From Fuerstiella sp. (GTDB taxonomy: Bacteria; Planctomycetota; Planctomycetia; Planctomycetales; Planctomycetaceae), in assembly GCA_029245955.1 (NCBI GenBank), contig JAQWOH010000019.1:186001-250000 (forward strand): a DNA stretch of 64,000 nucleotides, read 5' to 3'. The notes under the pieces are model-generated. The model saw nothing but the letters and a program-made list of their open reading frames with translations. It searched no databases and was not told where the DNA came from. Within the stretch, counting starts at the first letter, position 1; each line of letters starts with the position of its first letter. Shown piece by piece: positions 1 to 7,858 of the stretch. The position numbers and the translations under genes are program-made.

Positions 1-45
1 GAATTGGCACGCAGTGGCCGTGTTGTATTTGCGGGAGTGCGGTGA
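1..45 (+). CDS. 3' end of an upstream gene (partial)
   Basis: The frame entering from the left edge is open for 14 codons, encodes a short basic tail ending VVFAGVR, and stops at a TGA at 43-45 directly against the ATG at 46. Such abutting is typical of operon neighbours, so an upstream coding region on the same strand is plausible. Too little is visible to name a product, and the open frame could be chance. Confidence 0.35.
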   Translation, partial: ELARSGRVVFAGVR

Positions 46-927
46 ATGTCAAATTATACCCAATCGAAGCCGCATTCAACTGATGACAGTGTCACAGCAG
101 CCAGGCCGGAACTGCAGATCATGAAAGCGGCCAATCTGCTGCTGATCATGTTCTGTGGCTGGTTTTTTCTGACATTTCTGTACACCGGCGCTGTATTGAA
201 TCTGTCACTGAAGTTTTTCTTTCTGGCGATTCTGGTGCTGACTCTGCGTCGCTGGACAGGTGCGTTACTGCTGGCGCTGCTACAGGTTCACCTGTTCTTT
301 CTGGAGCCGCGTGTTGCGGATTTTGGAGGCGCAATCGGCGAATTCGTGTGGGTCATGACCACAGTTTTACTGATCATGGCTGTGAGTCGTTTTCGTACGC
401 TTCAGGAAAAGGATGAGCATTCAACTGTCAGGCGTCTGCTGTCATCCGTGATAAGCGGCGGTACAAACGCGCATGAATATGACGCGTCCGTAATACGCCG
501 GCATACCGCCGCAGCCGTGGTGACAAGCGGGCGTTCTGCACTGCTGCTGGTCGGCTGTTGTCTGGTGGCACTGAATCTGATGTCCTTAGTTCCGGCGGAC
601 CGAACAATCACGGGACTTAACACGGTCAGTGAATTTCGTCTGCGGCCGTCCGGATACCGTATCATTATGTCCGGGCTGCTGCTGTATTCGGTGTTCGTGG
701 TTAGTTGGCTGTTCATCAACGAAGGTGTCTGGCGCAGACTTTCCTCTTCTCAGGCCGGTATCTATCTGCGCAGCGTGCTTCTTAGATGGATGCATCGAGA
801 TCTGCGAATGCTGACTAAACGACGACTGAAGCAGCGCCGTCGAACTGCTCGACACAGAGAACGCTCGGTAACAGAAACGACCACGTATGACTCCCCGGAG
901 ACAAGACATGTTCCTACTGATTCGTGA
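46..927 (+). CDS. Multi-pass membrane protein of unknown function
   Basis: This 293-residue protein has a polar N-terminus (about 25 residues), then hydrophobic segments near residues 28-65, 70-85 and 103-116, and two more near 164-182 and 206-226. It ends in a very basic tail (KRRLKQRRRTARHRER), which by the positive-inside rule is probably cytoplasmic. No catalytic motif is recognised. It abuts the end of an upstream frame and overlaps the next small membrane gene by about 20 bases, so the three probably form one transcription unit. The pattern resembles small membrane proteins encoded next to transglutaminase or DUF58 clusters in planctomycetes, but that link is only an inference. Confidence 0.75.
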   Translation: MSNYTQSKPHSTDDSVTAARPELQIMKAANLLLIMFCGWFFLTFLYTGAVLNLSLKFFFLAILVLTLRRWTGALLLALLQVHLFFLEPRVADFGGAIGEFVWVMTTVLLIMAVSRFRTLQEKDEHSTVRRLLSSVISGGTNAHEYDASVIRRHTAAAVVTSGRSALLLVGCCLVALNLMSLVPADRTITGLNTVSEFRLRPSGYRIIMSGLLLYSVFVVSWLFINEGVWRRLSSSQAGIYLRSVLLRWMHRDLRMLTKRRLKQRRRTARHRERSVTETTTYDSPETRHVPTDS

Positions 928-1123
928 AGTTGCAGGTTGGCTGCTTGTTTTGGCTGCCCTGTACCTGGTCAGCGTGGGGATCGACTACGTGTCGAATCCG
1001 GAAGACGCCCGCATCGTGGAGGCGGGTGTCGTGATGCTTGCGGCAATGGGGATTCTGCGAGCTGGAATTCTGCTGGTACGGATTTCGACCGCCGCACGAA
1101 TCTGTGATCGGGAACAGCCGTAG
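908..1123 (+). CDS. Small two-helix membrane protein
   Basis: The protein has 71 residues with two hydrophobic stretches, near residues 6-24 and 38-56, separated by an acidic loop containing NPEDAR. I place the start at the ATG at 908 because GGAG lies seven bases upstream. An in-frame ATG at 887 has no such site and would deepen the overlap with the preceding gene. The gene overlaps the end of the 46-927 membrane protein, suggesting translational coupling. Function is unknown; it may be an accessory subunit of the upstream membrane protein. Confidence 0.6.
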   Translation: MFLLIREVAGWLLVLAALYLVSVGIDYVSNPEDARIVEAGVVMLAAMGILRAGILLVRISTAARICDREQP

Positions 1124-1237
1124 TGAACCAGACACGCCGACTAGACGTTCTGCCAACTGCCGATTAACGATCTGACATTCGAATCCGCGGCCGAGGTTTT
1201 CGATTACGCAGCACGGACACGCGTCAGCAGCGACCTA

Positions 1238-1648
1238 TTACGCTTTGATTCTGATCAGATACCACCGAGTACCGTCCGCGGCATCGACCAGATAAAAATC
1301 GCGTACGTTCTGTCCGGTCGCTTCGTCTTCAGAGACGTCCAGTAACCGTGTCTGGCCGAACTGATCGACGGCCTGATATCGGCCGGCAGCAATTTCGATC
1401 GGTAGTGGCACGCGAGTTTCCTCAGGCGCTGACGGTCCGGATTCTTCAGTCTTCAACACAGTCAGTGAGTGTTTAGGAATTTCGGCTGCCGTTTGCCCAC
1501 GTTCGACGGCCGGTTCTATCGCGGCGACAGCGGCCGCTCTTTGCTGTGTACGCCTCGCTATTGCAGCATGCATTGCAGCCTGATCCCCATCCCAGGCTGC
1601 CATAAACAGGCCGGTAATAAGTACCAGGAGAAGAACTCGAGCGTTCAT
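1238..1648 (-). CDS. Exported small hypothetical protein
   Basis: The 136-residue protein begins with a hydrophobic signal or anchor (residues 3-18, LLLVLITGLFMAAW), followed by an Ala-rich, probably helical stretch and a compact C-terminal domain of about 60 residues. That domain contains GRYQAVDQFGQTRLLDV and ends with a hydrophobic strand (GTRWYLIRIKA). It lies convergent to the 908-1123 gene and upstream of another minus-strand exported protein. No family is recognised; it looks like a lineage-specific planctomycete exported protein. Confidence 0.6.
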   Translation of the reverse strand: MNARVLLLVLITGLFMAAWDGDQAAMHAAIARRTQQRAAAVAAIEPAVERGQTAAEIPKHSLTVLKTEESGPSAPEETRVPLPIEIAAGRYQAVDQFGQTRLLDVSEDEATGQNVRDFYLVDAADGTRWYLIRIKA

Positions 1649-1866
1649 TGGTCAGTTTTCCGGTTACACAAGACAGTCAAACCCCAAAGAATCTATCGAC
1701 CTCATCGACACGTGGACTCTGGCAAAATATGCGTGCGGAAGCAGCCAGTTGCACCACGTTGCTGATAATTCGGGTCGTGTCGATTCGAATGCGCACGTGG
1801 CCGCGCCGTTATACTCAGCCACGTTGAATCCCGCCGTTGAACTTCAAGCTTTTCTGCGAAGCTGAG

Positions 1867-2703
1867 TCACTGGATCGTCTTGCGGAAGACCGTCCTCGGT
1901 GGAATCGTCGTCGACTCGTATTTCTCGTAGTCCACTGACTGCGTGTCGTTGTGATTGCCATCTTCGGGCTGCGCAAAACTGTTGGAATTCACGTAGCTGA
2001 CTTGACGTGTATCCGATGCAGGAAGGACAAGCTGAGCTTCGTGCGGACTCTCCGGGACCGCTGCGTTCGGGGCGGACGGGGCGGACGGGGTTGGTGGCGT
2101 TGGTGGCGTTGGTGGCGTTGGTAGCGTTGGTAGCGTTGGTGGTAGTTCAACATCAACAGATTTCAAATTCGGATTGAACTCACGATCTGATGCCCCTGTT
2201 GGTGCAAACACACGTGAATCCAAACATGGTGCAGCAGGTGCATGACAACCATGTTCAAGACCGCATCCAGCGCCACAGAGCACCGAACAATCGGGCTGTG
2301 GCGTTAAGCATTCATGGCGCCTGTGCGTACCACTGCAGGCACGCTGGCGGTAGCCGTGGCCGTCGGAACACGTCGTGCAGTCGGAACACGTCGGGCAGTC
2401 AGACCTGCCTGTCACGCCAGTCGTACTATACGCCTGAGTAATCGGCCATCCATGCCGAATCAATCCACGGTGCGGTCTCGCCGGAAACCGAGCAGTGATT
2501 GAGTGAGGGCGACGGTGACGGTGACGGGCCACTGGCATGACCGGCGCGTATGGTCGATACACGGGCCCTGGCGGCGCAATTTGAGGGCTCGGAATATAAT
2601 GAGGGATGCCAGGCGGTTGCATACAGACAGGCGCTGGAAGACAACAACAACCGGCCAGAAGCAGGGGAAAAACAGCAATGGGAGCCAATAATCTGTGGTT
2701 CAT
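1867..2703 (-). CDS. Pro/Cys/His-rich lipoprotein with a TPP repeat
   Basis: The 278-residue protein starts with a lipoprotein signal (lipobox LLAGC, residues 16-20, followed by a CC run). A Pro-rich region with many His and Arg follows. The middle is cysteine-rich (about 13 Cys between residues 100 and 160, including CPTCSDCTTCSD), and a Pro/Thr/Ser repeat spacer is encoded by nonanucleotide repeats at 2091-2144. Such composition suggests a cell-envelope or cell-wall-associated protein with disulfides or bound metal. No enzymatic motif is visible. It is transcribed divergently from the cytochrome lipoprotein at 3004. Compositional bias makes homology weak evidence here, but the lipobox and the single long frame support a real gene. 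Confidence 0.65.
   Translation of the reverse strand: MNHRLLAPIAVFPLLLAGCCCLPAPVCMQPPGIPHYIPSPQIAPPGPVYRPYAPVMPVARHRHRRPHSITARFPARPHRGLIRHGWPITQAYSTTGVTGRSDCPTCSDCTTCSDGHGYRQRACSGTHRRHECLTPQPDCSVLCGAGCGLEHGCHAPAAPCLDSRVFAPTGASDREFNPNLKSVDVELPPTLPTLPTPPTPPTPPTPSAPSAPNAAVPESPHEAQLVLPASDTRQVSYVNSNSFAQPEDGNHNDTQSVDYEKYESTTIPPRTVFRKTIQ
2091..2144 (-). repeat. Six tandem nonanucleotides encoding Pro-Thr repeats
   Basis: The 9-mer TTGGTGGCG (plus-strand reading) occurs three times in succession, followed by two TTGGTAGCG copies and one TTGGTGGTA. On the minus strand it encodes the (T/L)PP-type spacer of the lipoprotein. The unit length is a multiple of three, so copy-number change would lengthen the spacer without a frameshift. 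Confidence 0.8.
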
Positions 2704-3003
2704 ATCTCACTTCCCAGGCAGGGCCAGTGCGCAGCGGTCGCCGACTGACATTCCGACTCATCGGCTGTAAAACCGGGAAGACTTTACGGATTATTCTGAT
2801 TATTGCAGGTATTCCGGGCAGGGCTGGCCCCAATGGACGGCCACCGTGACGTTCTCGCCTGGCGTTATATTTCGGGATTTCCTGCGTTCCGGTTGTCCAT
2901 AGGTGTTTCCGCGGCAAGATGGTTCGATAGTTGCACTTGGTGTAGACTGTGTGTTACGTGCTCGAAGGACAGCTCGTCAGAATTTAAGTCTGGGTAATTA
3001 AAG
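2704..3003. other. Intergenic divergent promoter region
   Basis: These 300 bases separate the divergent lipoprotein genes at 1867-2703 (minus) and 3004-4176 (plus), so both promoters should lie here. The last 50 bases before 3004 are AT-richer. A TTGCAC hexamer sits at 2931-2936, with TTACGT 17 bases further, but this is a weak sigma70-like match. I see no convincing gene in the interval. Confidence 0.4.
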
Positions 3004-4176
3004 ATGTTTTCCTGCGAAAAGACGCCAACAGAATTTGAGCCGTGCCGGAACGATCCGGCAGTTACCAAATTCGTATTTCGACAACAGGAACTGTTTGTCG
3101 CTGCCTTCGTTTCAGCATTAGCCCTCTTCGTTGGGTGCGGTGACAGCACGCCACCTGCGCCGGTCAGGACACCGCCGGCAACGGTGACAGGTTCCAACGA
3201 TACGCCAGCGGCTGCTTCCTCTGCTGCGCCTGACAGCGATCCTGATCGGTCGCATCGTCAGAACGAGCGCTGGACAGATGCCAATGGTGTGGAATACCTT
3301 GGAAACGTGCCACTGGATGTTTTCTTCGATCAACCGTATTCGGTTGCCTCAGACATGACACCTCTGAACGGCGCTGATCCGACGAACGGCCAATCGCTTC
3401 CACCAACAGCGACCGCAAGTAACGACTCGCCGCCATCGGCAACTGAGTCAGCCGATTCGCCGGCAACAGCCGAAAGCGAGGGGTTGTCATGGGATGAACT
3501 GTTGCCAATCACTGTGATCGACGAGGAAATTAAATCCATTCGCAACTTCCTGACTCAGTCTCTGCAGTCGGTCGGGTCTTATAATCGATCAATGCTCATG
3601 GTCCCTCCAAATGCGGCAACGGTTGCTGTGCTGTCAGGAATTGTCATGCAGCACCCCGAGGACATAAGCTGGAAGGAAGATGCCGTCTACATCCGCGACC
3701 TGGCTAAGAAGATGAATGAAAGTACGCTGATGGCGGGCAAGAAGGATCAGGACAGACTGTTGAAACTCTTCGAAAGTATTGTCGACACTCTGAACCGGTC
3801 ACGACCTGCGGATCTGGAGGAACCACCGGCGGACGATGATTTCGCAACCGTCGCCGAAATGCGTTACGTCATGATGCGAATGGAGCAGGCGGAAACGAAG
3901 CTGAAGACCGAAGTGAACGAGAGTGGCTTCGCGTCCAGAAAAGACATGATCAAACACGAATCCTCTCTTCTGGGCGCACTTGTGAAGATTATTTCACTTG
4001 AAGATTATGGCTATGGCGACGATGAAGAGTACGTTGGATATGCTCAACAGATCGTGCAGGGTGCAAAGGCTGCCATGGACGCCTCCGCAGGTGGCGACTT
4101 CACTGCATATGAGCTCTCACTGTCAAAGGTCTCCAGAGCGTGTCAGGAATGCCACGCAGCCTACAAGAACAACTAA
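3004..4176 (+). CDS. Lipoprotein with C-terminal c-type haem site (cytochrome c-prime-like)
   Basis: The 390-residue protein has a hydrophobic stretch ending in a lipobox (ALFVGC, Cys45), then a Pro/Ser/Thr/Ala-rich linker to about residue 160. A helical domain follows and ends in CQECH (residues 380-384). One CxxCH at the extreme C-terminus behind four amphipathic helices is the arrangement of cytochromes c-prime and c556, which bind haem covalently outside the cytoplasm. The signal region is unusually long (45 residues), but no later start codon fits. It lies 41 bases ahead of the HtrA-like protease and is probably co-transcribed with it. Assignment to a redox or gas-sensing role is inferred from the fold type only. 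Confidence 0.7.
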   Translation: MFSCEKTPTEFEPCRNDPAVTKFVFRQQELFVAAFVSALALFVGCGDSTPPAPVRTPPATVTGSNDTPAAASSAAPDSDPDRSHRQNERWTDANGVEYLGNVPLDVFFDQPYSVASDMTPLNGADPTNGQSLPPTATASNDSPPSATESADSPATAESEGLSWDELLPITVIDEEIKSIRNFLTQSLQSVGSYNRSMLMVPPNAATVAVLSGIVMQHPEDISWKEDAVYIRDLAKKMNESTLMAGKKDQDRLLKLFESIVDTLNRSRPADLEEPPADDDFATVAEMRYVMMRMEQAETKLKTEVNESGFASRKDMIKHESSLLGALVKIISLEDYGYGDDEEYVGYAQQIVQGAKAAMDASAGGDFTAYELSLSKVSRACQECHAAYKNN

Positions 4177-4217
4177 TCACGGCAGCCGCACTCATGAGCG
4201 CAGGAACCGCAACCATC

Positions 4218-5219
4218 ATGTTGAATCATCGCCGAAATCGCCGGACAGCACGACGTCTGCTGGTCAGCGTCTGTCTGGTATCAGCCGTGCTGGCCGCACC
4301 TGCAGCTCATTCCGATACGATTGTGCTGAAGTCCGGACAGCAGATTGTTGGTCAGGTTCTGAAAGTCCAGCAGGATTCCGTGTTCGTCGATATCGGCGTG
4401 GACGTTATTCGTATTCCACTGGACAGAATCGGCAAACGAATTGAAGACACCCCCTCAGCAAAGCCTGAAGAAATCAAGACAGATTCCGGACTGCTGCGTT
4501 CGGCCAAACTTCCTGTACGGACAGTCAAGGAACTCGTCAGCCGGTTTGCCGAAGGAGTCGTCCTGGTCCAGACGCCGGATGGACTGGGGTCTGGATTTAT
4601 TATCAGCAAGGCCGGTCACTGCGTGACAAACTATCATGTTGTCGAAGGCCAGACTCGCGTTGCCGTAACAATCTTCCATCGTGGAAAAACGGGCGAATTT
4701 GAACGAGTGGCGGTGCGGGACGTAAAGATTCAGGCATTGAATCCTCACTTTGACCTGGCTTTGCTGGAGATCCCCAAACAGAAGGGAATCGAATTTCAAC
4801 CGATCTATGTGTCAGAAAATGATTCTCAGCGCGAAGGTGATACGGTTTTCGCGATCGGAAGTCCGCTGGGGCTGGAACGATCAGTTTCTGAAGGGATCGT
4901 CAGCACGCGAAACCGAAACATGAATGGAATTGTCTACCTCCAGACGACAGCCCAGATTAATCCCGGTAACAGTGGAGGCCCCCTGTTCAATTCCATGGGC
5001 GAAGTCGTTGGCGTAATCAACATGAAGCTGACCTTTGGTGAAGGCCTGGGGTTTGCCATTCCGGTGGCCTACCTGCGTCACTTCATCGCCAATCGGGATG
5101 CGTTCGCCTTCGACCGTACAAACCCCAATACCGGTTATCACTATCTGAAACCACCGCGCCGCACTAATTCGAAGCAACCGTACGAGGTGCTGAACACAGA
5201 GACCTCGAAGGCACCGTAG
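4218..5219 (+). CDS. Exported trypsin-like serine protease (HtrA/Deg type, no PDZ)
   Basis: Start at 4218 gives 333 residues with a clean signal peptide (basic RRNRRTARR, then LLVSVCLVSAVLA, cleavage near AHS). Residues 35-75 form a small beta domain of the kind seen in planctomycete exported proteins (SGQQIVGQVLKV). The protease domain carries the triad: His140 in TNYHVVEG, Asp179 in HFDLALLEI, Ser252 in NPGNSGGPL. No PDZ domain follows; the protein ends in a polar tail, so it is shorter than DegP. It probably degrades or processes envelope proteins. Earlier in-frame ATGs at 4140 and 4194 would overlap or nearly touch the cytochrome gene and would lack a clean signal peptide. Confidence 0.85.
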   Translation: MLNHRRNRRTARRLLVSVCLVSAVLAAPAAHSDTIVLKSGQQIVGQVLKVQQDSVFVDIGVDVIRIPLDRIGKRIEDTPSAKPEEIKTDSGLLRSAKLPVRTVKELVSRFAEGVVLVQTPDGLGSGFIISKAGHCVTNYHVVEGQTRVAVTIFHRGKTGEFERVAVRDVKIQALNPHFDLALLEIPKQKGIEFQPIYVSENDSQREGDTVFAIGSPLGLERSVSEGIVSTRNRNMNGIVYLQTTAQINPGNSGGPLFNSMGEVVGVINMKLTFGEGLGFAIPVAYLRHFIANRDAFAFDRTNPNTGYHYLKPPRRTNSKQPYEVLNTETSKAP

Positions 5220-5374
5220 TGGACGGAGGATGTCAGAGTGTCCCTTCGAGGACTGAAATCTGTTTCCGTTGATCGGAAAGACTGCGGAGCCGCCGGAATC
5301 AGAGATGATCTGATCAATGCGGGCGTCATTCCTGAATATACCTCAGTCATGGCCGACAGACACTTCCTGAGCAT

Positions 5375-5396
5375 TTGTCGACCTGAATTTCGACAA
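5375..5396. promoter_or_regulatory. Perfect 7-bp inverted repeat upstream of the sugar kinase
   Basis: TTGTCGA and TCGACAA form perfect arms separated by eight bases, 42 bases before the kinase start. The size and placement suit a dimeric repressor operator or a leader hairpin. It lies between the protease and kinase genes, and no other copy was noticed in the window. Confidence 0.35.
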
Positions 5397-5437
5397 GGGT
5401 ATTCCGCCGAATTATCAATATCAACAGGACAGCAGAC

Positions 5438-6529
5438 ATGCCGCAGTTCGTAACGTTCGGTGAAATCATGATGCGGATGGCTCCGCCTGGATTCCTGCGT
5501 CTTCAACAAACGCTGCCTGGACCAATTGATGTAACGTTTGCCGGCGCCGAAGCAAATGTCGCCGCATCGCTTTCGATGCTGGGAGCGGACGTCGCGTTCG
5601 TGTCTGCACTGCCGGACAATCCGCTTACAGCAGCCTGTGTTGCGACGCTGCGGGGACTCGGCGTTGACACCGCAAACGTGATTCGGTCGGCGACAGGACG
5701 CATGGGCATATACTTTGTGGAAGGCGGAGCCAACCAGCGGCCCAGTCGGGTCATCTACGACCGGGATGGATCAACCATAAGCCTGACAGCGCCTCAGGAG
5801 TATGACTGGGAAACCGCATTCGCGGGCGCACATTCGTTGCATGTATCCGGAATTACTCCCGCTCTGTCAGAGCTGGCCGCGGCAGCCACCATTACAGCGG
5901 TCCAGCGCGCCCAGGAAGCAGGCATTCGTGTATCGTGTGACCTGAACTACCGGGCGAAACTCTGGAACTGGAAACCAGGCGTCGAACGAAAACGACTGGC
6001 GGCCGAAACAATGGCCATGGTACTGCCGCATGTCGACATTCTGATCGCCAATGAAGCCGATTGCGGGGACGTCCTGGGCATTCACGCCGGACACAGCGAC
6101 GTGGATTCGGGAGACGTCGAAGTTCAGGCCTATCCCGATGTCGCTCGTCAGGTGACGTCGCGGTTTCCCAACATTAAGTTCGTGGCAACGACGCTGCGGG
6201 AAAGTATTTCTGCCAGCCACAACAACTGGGGTGCCATGCTGTTTGACGTTTCTGCTGACAAAGCACTGTTCGCACCGGAATCCGAAGGAGTCTATCAGCC
6301 GTATCTGATTCGTAATATTGTGGACCGCGTGGGCGGAGGAGATGCCTTTGCCGCTGGGCTGTTGTTTGCGTTGAACCATAACGACTACGCGGGACCACTG
6401 GAGGCACTTCAGTTCGCCACTGCCAGTTCGTGCCTGGCACATTCAATCCTCGGCGATTTCAATTTCAGCAATCGGACTGAAGTGGACGCGCTAATGGCGG
6501 GCTCCGGCACCGGCCGAGTTGTCCGATAA
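5438..6529 (+). CDS. kdgK: PfkB-family sugar kinase, 2-keto-3-deoxygluconate kinase-like
   Basis: The 363-residue protein has the ribokinase/PfkB fold. The N-terminal TFGEIMMRMAPPG stretch and the AGAEANVAASLSMLG motif bind the sugar. The C-terminal signature VGGGDAFAAGLL supplies the catalytic base Asp302 and the anion hole. The opening and the RPSRVIYDRDGS segment resemble KDG kinases, which phosphorylate 2-keto-3-deoxygluconate from uronate or gluconate breakdown in the cytoplasm. An AGGA lies about nine bases before the ATG. It is preceded by a 218-base gap holding an inverted repeat and is convergent with the next gene. Substrate assignment within PfkB kinases is less sure than the family. 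Confidence 0.8.
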   Translation: MPQFVTFGEIMMRMAPPGFLRLQQTLPGPIDVTFAGAEANVAASLSMLGADVAFVSALPDNPLTAACVATLRGLGVDTANVIRSATGRMGIYFVEGGANQRPSRVIYDRDGSTISLTAPQEYDWETAFAGAHSLHVSGITPALSELAAAATITAVQRAQEAGIRVSCDLNYRAKLWNWKPGVERKRLAAETMAMVLPHVDILIANEADCGDVLGIHAGHSDVDSGDVEVQAYPDVARQVTSRFPNIKFVATTLRESISASHNNWGAMLFDVSADKALFAPESEGVYQPYLIRNIVDRVGGGDAFAAGLLFALNHNDYAGPLEALQFATASSCLAHSILGDFNFSNRTEVDALMAGSGTGRVVR

Positions 6530-6530
6530 C

Positions 6531-6545
6531 GCCTGGAAAGCAGGC
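6531..6545. terminator. Short hairpin between convergent genes
   Basis: GCCTG and CAGGC pair around a GAAAG loop, in the 16 bases between the stop codons of the kinase and the convergent membrane-protein gene. It may act as a weak bidirectional terminator. The stem is only five base pairs, so confidence is low. Confidence 0.35.
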
Positions 6546-7778
6546 TTACTTTTCGACGTAGTCAACCACGCAGCTGACTCGGTTGTCGGACCAGCTGAAG
6601 TCGAATGTTCGCCCATTGGCCATAGCGCTGGTCATCGCCAGAAAGGCCGCGACGCACGGCAGAATCAATAATCCCATGACTGGTACGGCAGTAAGTTTGC
6701 GGAGAAAAGATCCGTGCTGTCCTGCGCGAAGCGCCAGGTTCAGCAGCACCGCGCAGAGCCACAGAATTCCCAGTGCAACGCACACAGCCATGACGCGGTT
6801 TTTTTTCAGAGCTGACTCGATGTCACTCAAGATCTGTTCTTCGGTGGCCTCCGGGAATTCAATCAGGGCATAAGTCTGCCGCATCGGCGTCGGATTGCCC
6901 GCAGTATCGATAACCTCCGTACGGGTATATGTCTTCCTGAAAGAATTGAGAATAGCACGGTCGGTCACATTCAGATCGACGACTTTCTCCCAGTCAGCAG
7001 CTGCAGAAAAATCGGCGAAGACCTTTTCTGTGACTCTGTCCTTCAGTGTCTCAACAATGACAGCGCGCAGGGCCTCTGCCGCCGGAATACTGGCTTCGAT
7101 GAATTTCGACTGCACCACCGTCTGTCCGATTCCAGGGTTGTCAATCCATTCCGGGGGCTCAGTCGGCTCCGGCAACTCTGTGAGCAGATTATCCTGGGTG
7201 TTAGCCTCTGCTGTCAGCTGAGCTTCCCCGTCGGCGGCTTGCCACACATGCGACAACGCTGACAGCAATGCACGAAAACCTGAAGGACTAAAAGCGTGAC
7301 GGATCACAGGACCAGCAGTCTGTGGCGCGGTTGCCGACAGAGGAATAAGCGCATAAGCCTGCTGTAGTTCAGGCGAAATGGATGCGTTTAGCATTGCAAC
7401 AGCGTCAGCCCCCTTCGTGCCAAGCAGTCCCGCTACGAAATCCTGGGACAACGGCAACACAAGCATGTCGCCTTTGTCCAGTTGTGAGGTCATCGAACGA
7501 CCGGCCGATCCAAAAGTGCTAGTTTCGGTCACGTCTGCCGTTGCAAGTGATACACGATGCAGGTCGGCATCCACAATACTTTCATCGACCATGACTCGAA
7601 AGCCGGAACCAGCCAGCCCCCGGGTCAGCCTGTCCGCGATTTCAAAGCGGCTTACCAGAGTCAAGACCACGCAGATGGCCGCAGCAAGACCTGCCATATG
7701 AAGAATTCCGCGAGGTGCGGAAGACATCCGTCGCAGCAGCAGAAAGCCAACGACCGCCAGAATCATCAGCGTAAGCAT
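6546..7778 (-). CDS. Membrane-anchored hypothetical protein with C-terminal helices
   Basis: The 410-residue protein has two N-terminal hydrophobic segments (residues 2-16 and 26-41), a large soluble region (about 45-335), and two C-terminal transmembrane helices (about 335-355 and 370-390). The soluble part contains predicted alternating helices and strands but no motif I recognise. Topology suggests a domain held between membrane anchors. It lies 80 bases downstream of the Ser/Thr kinase on the same strand, so it may be co-transcribed with it. Function is unknown. Confidence 0.65.
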   Translation of the reverse strand: MLTLMILAVVGFLLLRRMSSAPRGILHMAGLAAAICVVLTLVSRFEIADRLTRGLAGSGFRVMVDESIVDADLHRVSLATADVTETSTFGSAGRSMTSQLDKGDMLVLPLSQDFVAGLLGTKGADAVAMLNASISPELQQAYALIPLSATAPQTAGPVIRHAFSPSGFRALLSALSHVWQAADGEAQLTAEANTQDNLLTELPEPTEPPEWIDNPGIGQTVVQSKFIEASIPAAEALRAVIVETLKDRVTEKVFADFSAAADWEKVVDLNVTDRAILNSFRKTYTRTEVIDTAGNPTPMRQTYALIEFPEATEEQILSDIESALKKNRVMAVCVALGILWLCAVLLNLALRAGQHGSFLRKLTAVPVMGLLILPCVAAFLAMTSAMANGRTFDFSWSDNRVSCVVDYVEK

Positions 7779-7858
7779 GGTAGATTTACTCCGACTTCCA
7801 GTTGTAATGGCCTGCCCGCAGCAACCGCCTGGATCCAGTGCCGAGCCACAACACAGCG

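Noticed and set aside
2091-2144. Tandem repeats considered as a CRISPR array
   Set aside because: The units are nine bases long with no spacers and lie in a coding region as Pro/Thr codons.
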